The notes beneath the pieces are model-generated. The model ran no database searches. It worked only from the letters and a program-made list of their open reading frames with translations, and had not been told where the DNA came from. Source: Celoporthe dispersa (lineage: Eukaryota; Ascomycota; Sordariomycetes; Diaporthales; Cryphonectriaceae). Taken from it: a DNA stretch of 64,000 bases. The stretch spans positions 6,900,501-6,964,500 of the forward strand of contig WAID01000003.1 of NCBI GenBank assembly GCA_016584495.1, written 5' to 3'. Below are positions 48,364 to 59,999 of the stretch, one piece after another (the first letter of the stretch is position 1; the number at the start of each line of letters is the position of its first letter). The translations under genes were made by a program, and so were the position numbers.

Positions 48364-51106
48364 CTAATAAACGAGGTGGATGACCGTATTGCAGTCCAGA
48401 TACAGACCATTTTTTTTGGGGGTCTGAGTTGAGAAGAAAATTTTCAGTTGACAATTTTGTCTCCCACATATGGGCGAGGACCTAGAATACATTCGCAGTC
48501 ATGCTTGCTTGCATGCATAGCGACTAATCGCTGATAAGGCTGGCGGCGCCCTGGGGAGGAGGGCGCCCTGCAGAAAAAAGACCTACATAAGCACAGGGCT
48601 GTGTGACACCATGGCCTGACGTAGAACCCTGATTAGACGTCTGAAACCTGCAATTTTAGCCCTCTTTGCGCCAGAGCCTGCCCAAAGGCCGAAACGTAAT
48701 ATCTTTCAGGGTACTCGACGATCATGTGCAGCAAGTCACACCCTGTTTTCACCCGAGGTTCTTCCGAAATATTTGAATTCATCGTATCTTCAGAGATTTG
48801 TCTCCATCATGAGGTCGAGACTGCATCATTGGTTGTTGATAAGGACCCTGTAGCCAGCCGGCTGCAAAGTGTTATGGGTTTCTATGCCGCGAAGCCCAAA
48901 TTGACCTTTGACTATCACAGCATGGCGTAGGGTTTTGCAAAAAAGAGTGGTGTGGCAGTTAAGTGAAAAACATATGATTTCGGGCTGGTGTTGGACGTCT
49001 ATGCCGAAGGTCTGATATGAACGAGAATCTCACATGACATGAAGGAAACGAACAAAACAAAAAACCCATCAAGCAACACTGTTTGTGAGCTCACTAGGAT
49101 ATTATACACTACGGACTCGGGACCCTAAGGCTCTCGGTGCCGCCCTGGCACCGCAGCGGATGACGTGTTGGGAAATGTCAAACTGCAAACTTCGTCTTAT
49201 GCAGTGATGCCTGCTTATGTGTGGAAGCCATGTTCTACCATTCACAGACATCACACGAAGCTCTACTAAGCGAACGTGGTCTTTCAGACATTGCGAGACC
49301 ACCAAATCTCTAGCATTGAGCACCTGTGCCCTGTAATTATGTATTTGTTCGGCTTATGCATGAGTATTGTCTGCACTGTGAAAAACATAGAGGCTTACAC
49401 GACCTATTGTTATATCAATGGCTCCCTCGGACTCAAAGCAACGAGAACTACAGACATGTCGCTCAGTGAGTACTCAATCCCAAATTCTTCGTGTCGACGA
49501 GAACATGGAAATATGCAGTCATAACCTCGTCAAAAAGAGGTGCCAGGGGCGCAGCAGTCTCCATCGCTCAAGCTGATTGTCAAGGTTCATTTCCCACTTG
49601 ATTAACATCTAGCGACTTTGATGGGCGTTGAAGGCTCGATCGTTATCAACTTCACATGGTTCAGCTGCGATCCTGGCCTTCTTGTCTCCCGCGTAATTAA
49701 TGCGTGCGATCTTGCCTGTTCACTGGTTGCAGTGATCGGGCAAGATCGGGTCACTAAACCCATGGACGTCAGCAAGGGCCCCAAGGCATGCGACCTTACA
49801 CTCAGTATTATAGTAATACCTATACCCCATTCATAAAACCCCTCTTTACTTTTGCACATCTAAAAGGCCCTCATCTTTTGGGAGAAAGCGACAGCAAAGG
49901 TGACAAGGTTTTTTTTTCTTAAAAAAAAAGAAACATAATAGAAGATCAATCAAGTAAACCTGCCCCTGCTCGCGCTGCCGCAAAAGGAGATCACTAAAGG
50001 TGCAAACAGGAAGTGTGAGAGGTTCTTAGCCTGCGACGACGTTCTCTTAAGTAATGACTGCACACTTCTAATTTGCGCTGGGGATGGCCATCCTCTGAGC
50101 GCTCACGTAGGGAACCACAGCTGATTGCAAGCCTCCCGAAACCCTTTTTTCTCTCTCTTTAGAATTGAAAAAGACCAGTCAGAACACATCAATACTCATC
50201 GTCATGGTGAGGATGGCTTCTTGGTCATGCGTGCTGCATGCCAAGTTAATTCGAGCCGTGACCGGCAGGTGCATTTCTGTATTGACTCTCGTGTGAGGGA
50301 ATAATTACTCCCCCATGGCTCCTTACTGTGATTCTGTTGCATTTAGAAAGCCTCGACCTCACGAGAATGGTATAATCATACACTGGCAGTATGGAAGTTT
50401 TCAAGAGATTCTGGTCTGGCCGGTTTACATCGATCAAGTCCAGCAGATGAGCTCTCACAGTCCTGATCCATGTTGCTGTCGGCAACAACCATGCTGACAA
50501 AACCATTATCACATATTTGAAGGAAAAGGCTTGATGCATTTGGCTGTGTAGCCTTGTCTCTGGAATGTAACAAGATCAAACCGGGCGGCTGTTGGAATGC
50601 TAGGTGTGCCCCTCCCCCCTCCCCCCTCTCCTCCGCCTTGCCGTGCTATCGCTGGCAGACAGGTATTTGATCCCCCCTTTGCGCCCGCCCTATGTTTTCA
50701 TTGTATCATCTCTCGCCACTCGTAATCAAAGGCGCTTTGTTATGGTATCTCCAACAACATAATCTCAATAAATCCTCGCTTCCTATGACGTTGACCGCAG
50801 TCGGACCTCCATGGAGCCGTTGTGGTTCGGGTCTTTCTTCTTTATGCGCAAATGCAGTTCGTCGTTGCGATGATTTCCACCTTATCGTTATTCAACGGAA
50901 GATCTCACCATGCTTGACCGTATCGTTTGGTTAGGTACTGTCGTCCTCGGTCCAGACTTTGTTGAGACTGGTATCGTCACTAGGTATGAATGACCCAGGT
51001 CCTGGCACATCGTGGACGGAATTGCTATCAAAGGCTTTCAGGGGGAAATTGAGGCCTCCCCTTGATCTCGTGATCAATTTTCCACCGAGCAGTATCATCG
51101 TCTTTC
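48364..51106. other. Intergenic, 2.7 kb
   Basis: No gene that I can support; ORFs are short. It contains the T9-CTT-A9 near-palindrome at 49909-49929 and pyrimidine-rich sequence near 50610. Confidence 0.5.
49909..49929 (+). repeat. T9-CTT-A9 near-palindrome
   Basis: Nine T, then CTT, then nine A. Confidence 0.85.
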
Positions 51107-53175
51107 TCAACCCCAGCCGAGCATCTCGAGGGTATTCTTCGTCTCCAGACCACCGAGCCCAGCGACGCCGAGCGAGCGGACCTGTGAGCCCTTCCTCAAC
51201 CGCTGCAGCCCGACAGCCACCTTCCAGCCTTCCTCCTCGCCGATGACAAACATGTATCGCTTTCCGTCCTGGTCCCGGATCGTCGCTCGTAGAAGGTGGA
51301 GTCCCCTGGCCTTCCAGTCCCCGGTCTGTGCGGTGCTGTTAGTACGAGTCGAGCCGGATGCCACACTAGAGGCGTCATTGCTGAGGTTCGAAGGTTCAAA
51401 GGTTGACGCGCAGTCGCCAAGCCGACAGGAGCCCTTGCAGGAGGCCAGCACCTCGGTGAGGTAGGTATCCGCGTCGTCGCCTAGCAGCGTCTTGGGGTTC
51501 CCTCTCTCCGCGGCGCGCAACCGGACGCTTCCTCCCGTCGTCTTGGCGAAGAAAGCAGTACTGATCTTGTTCAAAGCAGGGGTCTGTTTGGTCTTCGAAG
51601 AACCGTTGGGGGGCGGGGGGAATTCGCAGCAATCGCACAAGCCAAAAAGTGCACGGGACACCATACCTCTACCATCTTGAGGGTCCAGGCCTTGACGTCC
51701 CACTCCCGCTGTGCCACACCTCGGACGTCGTCATCGATGAAGAGGCCCTCCGTGGTGATGCGGAGGATGAGGCCGTCAGTGACGGAGCCAACACCTGAGA
51801 TGAGCTGGGAAGCGGGTGTCTTGGCGAACTGGTTCATGAAGCAGTAGACTGCCTTGATGACGATCTTGTCGGGGTCCTTGGTCGCGTATGGACCACGCAC
51901 AGATGGCGGCGGCGTCGTACGCGCCGTCGACTGCGACGGGGCCCACGACGACTCGGACAGATCTGAGTTGGAGGCCCGGCGGCCTGGCGCCTTGGGCTTG
52001 TCGTATGGTCGGTACGAGTAAGCCTCCTCCTCGGTGCCCACAAAGGTCCGCGCCGTGGGCGCAGGTGGCTTTTGGCGTGAGAGGGAGGGATGGGTGGGTT
52101 TCCTGCTTGCGGCGACACCGTGGGTGGCTTTCCATTGGGCCACGGGTTTGTCTTTTCGCCAACGCCAGAGTAAGCATATGAGCTGGAAACGCGGGACTGG
52201 CTGGCTTCTTCCTCCTTGCGCCTCCTCTCTCTCTCCTTCTCCTCTTCGAGTTTCTTTCGTCGTTCTTCACGCTCTCTTACCAGGCGCTCTCTAAGCTCCT
52301 TCGCCCGAGCTTCCTTGGCCTCCTTGTCTGCCTTTTCCTTGGCCTCGGCCTCCCGGCGTGTCTTTTCGGCCTCCCGCTGGGCACGCTCGCGGGCCTCCCT
52401 GTCTCTGAGCTCCTTCAGCCGTGCGGCCGCGTCTGCCCTGCGCTTCTCCTCGGCCTCCTTGGCCCTGCGCTCTTCCTCCTTGCGCCGGACCTCCTCTCGG
52501 GCCTTCTCCCATGCGTTCTTGGGTGTGTCTGCCTGTGGCTTAGCTGCGCTCGGTTGGGGTGAGGGTTGTGGTGGGGGTTGAGGCTTTGGCGGTTCAGGCT
52601 GGGCCTGTGCCTGAGCTTGAGGTTGAGGGGGAGGTCGCTGATACGATCCGGCTGGTTTGTTCGCACTGGGCTGCGACCCACCTGGGGGGACGTGAGCGTT
52701 CGGGGGCGGACCTGCGGTGGGCGGAGACCCTTGATGGGCGCCGTGGGCACCGGGTTCAGCACTACCGAACCCGCCACTGCCTGGCATGGACCCCCCACCG
52801 TTGTAGAAACCACCTTCTGAAGCTCGGCGGCCTGAGCCGTCCGACGCCTGTCGCCCGAGCGACCAAGCTCCCAGCCCGACTGCCACGACGAGCAGCATCA
52901 TGCCGGCGTTGCCCATGCCCTGAAAGTTGGCCCACCAGGCCTGGAAGGCGGGGGCCATGCTCTGCGCGAGGACGACCACGATCAGGGCAGAGGCGAAGCC
53001 GGCGATGAAACTGTTTGTGTTGGTTCGCAGCGAGGGCAGGTAGAGAAAAGCCGGCGCCGGCCGAATGTTCGGGTATGATGAATACATCGTATTTGCCGGG
53101 GGGGAGGTTTGACCCTCCAGCTGTTGTCTTGGGTGCCTCACCGTGAGGCGGAGGCGGAGGCGGCGGACTGGCCAT
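51107..53175 (-). CDS. Conserved fungal membrane-anchored coiled-coil protein (frame broken three times)
   Basis: Protein of about 689 aa, intronless, function unknown, of a kind I associate with filamentous ascomycetes. The N-terminus is MASPPPPPPPHGEAPKTTAG, then YDVFIIPEHSAGAGF. Two hydrophobic segments follow (FIAGFASALIVVVLAQ and GMMLLVVAVGLGAW), a Pro/Gln-rich linker, a long Arg/Lys/Glu coiled coil of about 130 residues, and a C-terminal globular domain with DPDKIVIKAVYCFMNQF, SQLISGVGSVTDGLILRIT, DVKAWTLKMVEVWCP, RATIRDQDGKRYMFV and EEGWKVAVGLQRLRKG. The frame breaks: one extra T in TTTT (after AGAGF, about 53060), one missing base in the PPTVSPQAG linker (about 52090-52130), and one missing T in a T5 run after WCPVH (about 51640). 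Correcting all three leaves an open frame of exact codon length. The conserved C-terminal domain and lack of internal stops argue against a pseudogene. Confidence 0.83.
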
Positions 53176-56018
53176 GTTGACAAGTCGTCACAGCACGACT
53201 GTCGCTCGCGGGGCGACCGCGCTCGTGGGCGGACCGAATCGAGAGAAGGCGCGACCGTATGTCGTGGAACACAAAAAGAACAAAAAGAGGGAGTGGTCTA
53301 GTGGTATCTCCTGGGAGCCATTGGGAAGGAGGCTCAGCTTGCTCGGAGTCAAATAGGCTAGGTCAGAGGAAGAGCTCAGTCAGCTTTCACGTCCATGATG
53401 CCCATGTCCATGCTAATATCACCGTCTGGCTATGGGGATCAAGGATCATGGGCCAGGGAGGGCAGTCGTTGGAGAAGCTGTTGGGTGTCTGGCTTTGGCA
53501 CAGGTCAGACTTACCGAGATCTTGGCAAAGCAAACACAGAAAATAGTAAACGCTGACCAATACAAGGCAGATATGAGAGGGAGCAAGTTGTGGTGGAGGC
53601 TGCAAGCAGAGGAGGCAGAGTCAGTCCTGTGATGTGGTGTAAATAAAGGTGAATGTGGACCTTGGAGAGGAGCTGCTGGGAACAAGTCAGGACCCCAGAT
53701 CTGGAGTCTGCGTCGAGGTTGAGGGGTGGACAGATAAAAGAAGAATGAATGCCTTGTCACGTCGGTGGATCAGGTAGGTAGTCTCAGTTGAGTGAATATG
53801 GTGTGAGGTCCTGGTACCTGCTGCTAGCAGAGGTAGCGTCTGGTGTGTGGTGTGCTGTCGTGATTCGATTGGGTGGTGCAGCATCAAGGTTGCAGAATGC
53901 AATCGAAGATGCAGCAGCAGGTGTCAATCATTGTTTACAATGGCTGCTCTTTCAGGAGACTGCAGCCAGGGCCAGCAAAAAAAAAAAAAAAAAAAAAAGT
54001 TAGGTGGGGGATCCTTGGGATGCAACTGCTGGCCTTGACAGGGGTCTGCCAGTCTGGTTCCAGTGCATCTTCTGCCACCCAGCTTCAGTCACAACCAAAG
54101 GTGGTACCATAGTATCCTCCGCATGTTGGAGAATCTGCACCGAAGCACAAGGAGAACAAACGAACCTGCAGATGCACAGAGTATTGCTGTCCTCGGGGAC
54201 TCAAGATGACAAAGTCCATGGTACACTGAGGGGCAATCAGCAGCATCCAGCATCACTTTTGTTCAAGTGGCTCAATCACCAGCCTCCCGATTTTCCATAT
54301 GGGCACGTTGTCATTGCCAGCCTCTCCTGGCCAGACCCCACCCTTTCCCCCCAGCTCTCTCCACTCTGATCACATCCTCCAATGGCTACTATGCATTGGT
54401 TCTAGGGGGCCCTGAAACACTTTATTGGGAGAAGACTGGGCAGTCTGGCTTCCTGCTCACAGTCAGTCAGTCCCCTAAATCATAAAATGAAGACTCAAGA
54501 GTACTGCGTAGAGGATATAGCAGGTGACTCTTCTAGGGTGGGAACACAGGACCGTTTGCAGCCACATGCAAGGATTTGATGATGCCCTCCCCCTAGATCT
54601 GTCTTATGTGAGACGGCCTTGACAGGGTGCATGTGCTACCACACACCCTACTATGACACCTCGTAACGAATGGTAGTGCAGCGGGAACTGGCGGAGAGGG
54701 CTCGATGAGGACCAATGCTGTATCTTGTTCGGGACATAATCTCCTAGGAAGGGGGTTACAACCGCAACCGCGCACTCCAAACCCTCATCAAAACCTACCA
54801 AGGTTCCGAGCGCTATAGACGGGTCATCAGGCGCCAATGTGTGGTTCACTCATGTTGATTAATTCAGACCCGAAATGTGTACCCAATGTCACCTTGGCTT
54901 CCGGCACCTTTAAGTCATGCTATGGCGCATGGCCAGACTCTCATGCTAAATCCTTCTACGTTGAATTGTTTGAGACTACGGAATCTATAGTATGGCTAGG
55001 CATCAGCAAGGATTCAGGATGACGCAGGCCGTTGGACTGCAGATAGTAGAAAGTAAAAAAGAAAAGACAAAAAAACGGTGTCTTCGGCGCCCAGTCTCAC
55101 CACACCCACGCCACTCCTCCCTACCCACCACCCGCGCGCCAATGACACCCAACCCATGAAGGAGAACAAGCCCACGGGACCCAAGCCACATGGCAGCAGC
55201 TGTTGCAGCCAGTCAGGCTTTTTTCCCTTTCTCTCTCTCTCTTTTGTTCCCCTTCAATTTCTCCCTTCCAGTTCTTAGTGCCTACCCGGCCTCCCGGTTG
55301 ACACAGCAACATCGGCTCGTCCCTTTTTCTTTTTCGCGTGTCCCGTCTTGGCCAATTACAAACCCTGTCGGTGACGTAAGAACGTTACTTGTGCCTGCCG
55401 AGGAAGGAGAGACCTGCATACAGTACCAAAGTACAGACCAGTCCATAGTACATACTATGCTCCCATGCTGGGTACAGAACCAGACTCTCAGTCCTGGTCT
55501 CGGTGTCTTGTCTTGAAGATCCGAGGACGAGGCTTCACTTCAAGCAATCTTGGATGGTGATGTGCGCTGCTTAATTGATCCCATTCGTTTGATTCTGGTT
55601 CTAGAGAACACAGTGCTGTCATTGTCCTTTTCCAGGTGGCAGCAGAGTCGGGAGGCAGATTGACATGCTGCAAATGGCCTCGCTACAACAGGACGGCATC
55701 CATTGGATCGCATGGTGAGTATGGTTTACTTGAGGTGCGGCTTCGAGCAAGACTTGGGTACATTGTGGCCTGAGGTGATAACTTGGCTTGTGAAGTGATA
55801 AATGCTCATATGGTGAGATATCGTAAACCAGAACTTGGTCAAGACAGTTAAAATTAATGTTCGTTATGTGGTATATTACAACTGCTAAGTCTGTCATGTC
55901 TTGGATATGATATTCCCAGTCTTGTCGGATCCATTGCTCTCCCCAGACCAGCCCAATTGTGATGACCGAGAATGCAACCATAATGGTCCAACTTATGTGC
56001 AGAGCATGTTTGTTTCCC
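53176..56018. other. Intergenic, 2.8 kb
   Basis: No gene model supported. Contains a poly(A) tract near 53977-53998 and GTAC-rich palindromic sequence near 55420-55470. ORFs are short and featureless. Confidence 0.5.
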
Positions 56019-57164
56019 TCACTGTCCCAGCTTCCTCGCCTTCTTGTTCGCGACGCCCAGCTTGGCGTTCAACCGGTCCGCATTCTCGTCCACCTCGTTG
56101 AAAAGATCCAGCTGCTCCCTCACCTCGCGCTCGATCGCGAAGCCCATGTCTTTCTGCCGCCGCACTATCCGCGTCAGCTCCTCCACGTCCTGGTCTTGCT
56201 CCGCCATCTGCTGCTTCTGTAGCTGCAGCACGCCCGCGTTGTCCAGCTCCCGCGTCCTCTCCGTCTCGGGCAGCGGTGCCCCGAGCACCCGCCTGGCCGT
56301 CGTCCCCGTGCCGCTGCGCGCAAGGAGCACCGCCTTGTCTCCTGAGCTGACGGGTCCGTCCCGTCCGCCAGCCGCGCCATGGCCCGCCGCGCCACCGATG
56401 CTCGCGCTGACCTTCTCGAGACCGTCTCTGTCCTGCCGCGCGGCTGCCACCAGGTCCCGCCTGCGCCGGAGCTCACCCTCGCCCAGCTTCCTCCGGTCGC
56501 CCATGTCCTTGAGCCCATCGTCTAGCGCCCTGATGAGGTTGGACGCCTTGACCAGCGCCCTCTTCGCCGCAGCCCCGACCTCCAGCGCCTGCGTCGGGGC
56601 GCCGCCTCCGTACCCAGCGCCCACGTCCGACGCCGCGTCTCTCTTGGCGAGCTGCTGCCTGGCCTCCCCGAGCAGCCCCTTCATCTCACGATGTAAATCT
56701 GTCCATGTGCGTGGGTCACCCGCGGCCGCGGCATTTCCCTCTCTCGTGTTTATAGCGGGCAGCTTGCCCTCGACCCCGATCCCGCTCGAGCTCGCCGCGC
56801 TTCCGCCGCCTACCGTCGGCAGGTTGAGGAAGCTCCGCCACGCGGGTGTATCGCGCCATCGCCTATCAGGCGACTCTGCTATCGAGCGCAGGTAGGTCTC
56901 GAGGCCACGGCGGCGGTCCTCTGTGAGTTCCACGGACGAGACTGTCGACCTGATCCAGTGCTTGCCTGGTAGCGGGGCGGGTGGTGGTGCGCCGACGAGG
57001 CTAGTGAGGGCTGTGTGGAGGTTGTAAAAATCGGTATAGCGCTTCTGGACGACGTAGGAGCGGAGAGGCAGGCGGAGGGTGATGTTGTATTGCGTGAAGG
57101 GTTTCGAGTCGGGGGGCGATTTGACAGAGGTTGTCGGGACGGAGATTTCGACGGGTGGCGCCAT
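56019..57164 (-). CDS. VAM7: Vacuolar Qc-SNARE Vam7 (PX + SNARE)
   Basis: SNARE for homotypic vacuole fusion; it binds PI3P through its PX domain and works with HOPS and the vacuolar Qa/Qb/R SNAREs. Single exon of 381 aa from the ATG at 57164 (upstream in-frame codons are rejected because the PX domain starts directly after this Met). The PX domain spans about residues 5-120: ITLRLPLRSYVVQKRYTDFYNLH with the phosphoinositide-binding RYTDF, a Pro-rich loop (APPPAPLPGK), then ETYLRSIAES. A central Ala/Gly-rich linker with helical segments follows. The C-terminal SNARE motif (about 315-378) has heptads and the zero-layer Gln at residue 351 (VREQLDLFNEV). It ends KKARKLGQ without a membrane anchor, as in Vam7. 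Frame intact in a neighbourhood where several genes are broken. Confidence 0.95.
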   Translation of the reverse strand: MAPPVEISVPTTSVKSPPDSKPFTQYNITLRLPLRSYVVQKRYTDFYNLHTALTSLVGAPPPAPLPGKHWIRSTVSSVELTEDRRRGLETYLRSIAESPDRRWRDTPAWRSFLNLPTVGGGSAASSSGIGVEGKLPAINTREGNAAAAGDPRTWTDLHREMKGLLGEARQQLAKRDAASDVGAGYGGGAPTQALEVGAAAKRALVKASNLIRALDDGLKDMGDRRKLGEGELRRRRDLVAAARQDRDGLEKVSASIGGAAGHGAAGGRDGPVSSGDKAVLLARSGTGTTARRVLGAPLPETERTRELDNAGVLQLQKQQMAEQDQDVEELTRIVRRQKDMGFAIEREVREQLDLFNEVDENADRLNAKLGVANKKARKLGQ

Positions 57165-58249
57165 TGCTGCGGATGATGTCTCGCTGGCTGGATTATATGA
57201 ATGGATGTAGCTGGTCGGGGAGGGCAATGCAGTTCGTTTCGTTTTCGTTATTCGTAGAGCATGCCCGGTGTGTGAATTCGATATGGTCTCGTGGTGCCTC
57301 CTGGAAACCAAGCACGCAGGTGATGCGGTCAACCAGCTACGCCCGCTTTGTCAAGGCGCAAATGTAGTCCTCTAGATGGAAGAAAAGTAGATACGACCAC
57401 ATAGGTCTAGCGATTTTACCGGTATTCAGAAAACAGCACGAGGGGGATAGAGATGAAGAAGAAAAAAAGAAAACTCTAGAATGTTGAGGAGGGATGACTG
57501 TTGAGGAGAGAGGGGTGGATAAAGTTGGGTTGGTGAAGCCTAAAGAGAGTGACAAGTGACCGTGACACGCTGAGACAGGTCTGGTCCCCAGGGAACTTCG
57601 GGCCTTTGTCATGCGCTGTTCGCTTCTCCACAGTGACTACTACAGTTGGAGGCACGACACCTTGCAGCGGGCTCTTCGTATAAGCCACCTGTTCCTGTCA
57701 GCAGCTCTAAACATCCAAAACGGCCTGGAGTTCGGCCACTAGGCCCTTTAGCTGGCGCTGATGACGATGGCTACCGAAACCTTGAGAACTCGGTCGGTGC
57801 CTGGTGTTTAAGAGACTGCACCTGCAAGGTCCCCAAAATAAAAACTTCTCAACGGGAATAGGCAGACAGACAGGGGCCCGATGACAGCCCTGTGGATACT
57901 CTTCAAGCATAGGAAAGTTTGGAACCAGACGGAAGGCCCGGAAGTCTAGAGACCCCGGGGGTGGGTGGTTGGCGTGAGAATGCGAAATAATTAACTTGTG
58001 TCCATCACTAGTGATATTGCCCACGGCGTGCCATGACCAGGTCAACCGGATTATCCGTACAACTCTTGCCTTAATTGACCATGGATCGTCTAACCACGCA
58101 CTCAGACGCTATTGAAGTTCTTACATCAAACCCATTACACCATCCCCGCGGTCGGTTCTCGGAGCGAATCTTTTTGGCACAGGTCCAGGCGGAGAGGCTT
58201 TCAATGGGCCCAGCAAGGAGACCTCCCACCAACCTGTCGGTCAGGGCGA
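57165..58249. other. Intergenic between VAM7 and BIM1
   Basis: 1.1 kb with the VAM7 promoter and BIM1 3' flank. No gene seen. Confidence 0.5.
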
Positions 58250-59337
58250 TCAGAAGGTCTCCTGGTCGTCCAAGCCCTCCTCTTCCTCGCCCTCGGCGGG
58301 GATCTCGAAGCCCTCCTCCGTCGAGTAGAGGATCAGCTGGATCTGCTTGACCAGGCCGTCCTCCTGCTTCTCGAGCTCCGGGTCCTCCTCGACAGCCTGC
58401 TGGACGAGCAGTTCTATGTCGCGCAGCTTGGAGAAGTAAAAGTCCCGCTCCCGCTCCAGACCCACAACCGTCTCCTTGAGCTGCGTGTTCTCCGCCTGCA
58501 GCGCCGCGGATGCCGCGCCACCACCGGCAGCCTTGCCTACACCGAGACGAGCGCCTCCAGAGGGGGTCGTGCCACCAACCGTCGCGCGGCGGCGCTACCT
58601 GCTGCGGCTCGGGGTGGAGCGCCGCCGCCGGCGCCTCCGACGGCAGCGCCCTTGCGTCGGCTCACGGCATCGTAGTCGCCGCCGGGGTAGTATTGATCCC
58701 AGAACCTCTTGGTCCACTGCAGGAACTCAAGGTTGTCCTGCATCTTGCATTTCACGAGGGCTTGGACGGGGACGGTCTTGTCGATCTGGTGCTTCGCGAA
58801 TGTGTCTGTAACATGCGTCTTATCCGTCAGCATGACAACTGCCCAGTTGTTTCTGCGATGCGCAGGAAAGGTAGAGAGGACGCCCGAGGAAAGCATAGGA
58901 GACGAGACTGACTCTGCAAGACCTTGAAGTTCTGTATGTAGGCATACTCGGTGTTGACGTTGAACTTGACTCGAGCCATCGGAACATCTTGGAAGATGCT
59001 GTCGTAGATTTGGCAGAGGGCAGCTCTAGTTGATCGAACGCGTCCTTGTCAGCCTCGTGATTATCGTTTGTTTGGGTCTGCGAGAAAGTTAAAAACTTCG
59101 GTACATACCCAGTCCCACACTGCTCAACCTTGGTCATGTTGAGCTGGAGGAGGCTGTTCATCCACCCCAGAAGTTCTTGTCTATGGTGGTCACATCAGAT
59201 GTCAGTATCTTCGAACAATCGCTAGGTGCTTGAATCCTTTTCGCATCGATAGTGCCATATCAACAGGATTGATAAGCGTCTCGGAGAGGCGAGGAGACAT
59301 TGAGACATCAGTTGGCTACTGACCGTGATTCACCCAT
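58250..59337 (-). CDS. BIM1: Microtubule plus-end protein BIM1/EB1
   Basis: EB1-family protein that tracks growing microtubule ends and recruits partners for spindle positioning and nuclear movement. Exons in order: 59324-59337 (14 nt), 59109-59180, 58913-59025, 58250-58805; about 251 aa. Introns 1 and 3 use GTCAGT donors and intron 2 uses GTATGT. The CH domain reads MGESRQELLGWMNSLLQLN, TKVEQCGTGAALCQIYDSIF, PMARVKFNVNTEYAYIQNF and LVKCKMQDNLEFLQWTKRFW. A Gly/Ala-rich linker leads to the EB1 coiled coil (VVGLERERDFYFSKLRDIEL and QIQLILYSTEEGF) and an acidic tail ending DDQETF, near the EEY/F end of animal EB1. One missing base in the linker (about 58575) separates the CH and EB1 frames; adding one base gives exact length and normal linker composition. 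Shares a 660-bp divergent promoter with DRS1. Confidence 0.95.
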
Positions 59338-59999
59338 GATGTCTGTTTTCTTCTCTCTGTTGTGTTGGACAGGAGTAATTCGTGTCCAGGCTGGGCGCGA
59401 AGACGGCGATCGACGGTGGGGAAGGTACTGTTTGGGTATCTCAAAAGAAAAGGGTTGCAGGCAGAAAAAGGATAGCCGATCTAGCGTCAGGCAGACAGAA
59501 AGGACAGGCACAGTAGACTTGGGTCTCAAAGAGAAATCGTGGGAGTTGAAAGACGGCCTCGCTTGTCTGGATCGAGATGGACCGGGCTTGTCGTCAAGAA
59601 AACAAAATCATGAGCCAGGTTCCGTTGGGCCTTGACAGGTGAGGTAGCTAGTGAAGGCGTTAGCTGGCTGCTGGCCTCGTTACCCAATCAACCTTGCTTG
59701 GAAAACAGTCTGCGTGGGGCAATTTTGGAGGCCTGGTGCGGGGCAGGCATAGGCGCGTGTGCGTCTTAGCTTACCTTCTGCAGCAAAGAGAGAAAAAAAA
59801 AAAAGTTTCTAGAGCAGGGGTCCAACCTCAATTTGCAGGGGGAGCAAAGGTGCGACGGTTCATCCTAAGCAAGGTCTTTTTTTCTTCTTCCACCACTCCT
59901 CAGATTTCTCTTCCGATACTCTGACCGCTGCCTGAACCTGTTATACTCAGCAGCGATCCAGATTTTAATCCCCAGGAACTGTGAGCCCTCGACGCCACC
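59338..59999. promoter_or_regulatory. Divergent promoter region between BIM1 and DRS1
   Basis: 662 bp between two outward-facing ATGs. No coding sequence. Contains A- and T-rich tracts (near 59796 and 59878) suited to a nucleosome-depleted promoter. Specific sites cannot be assigned. Confidence 0.5.
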
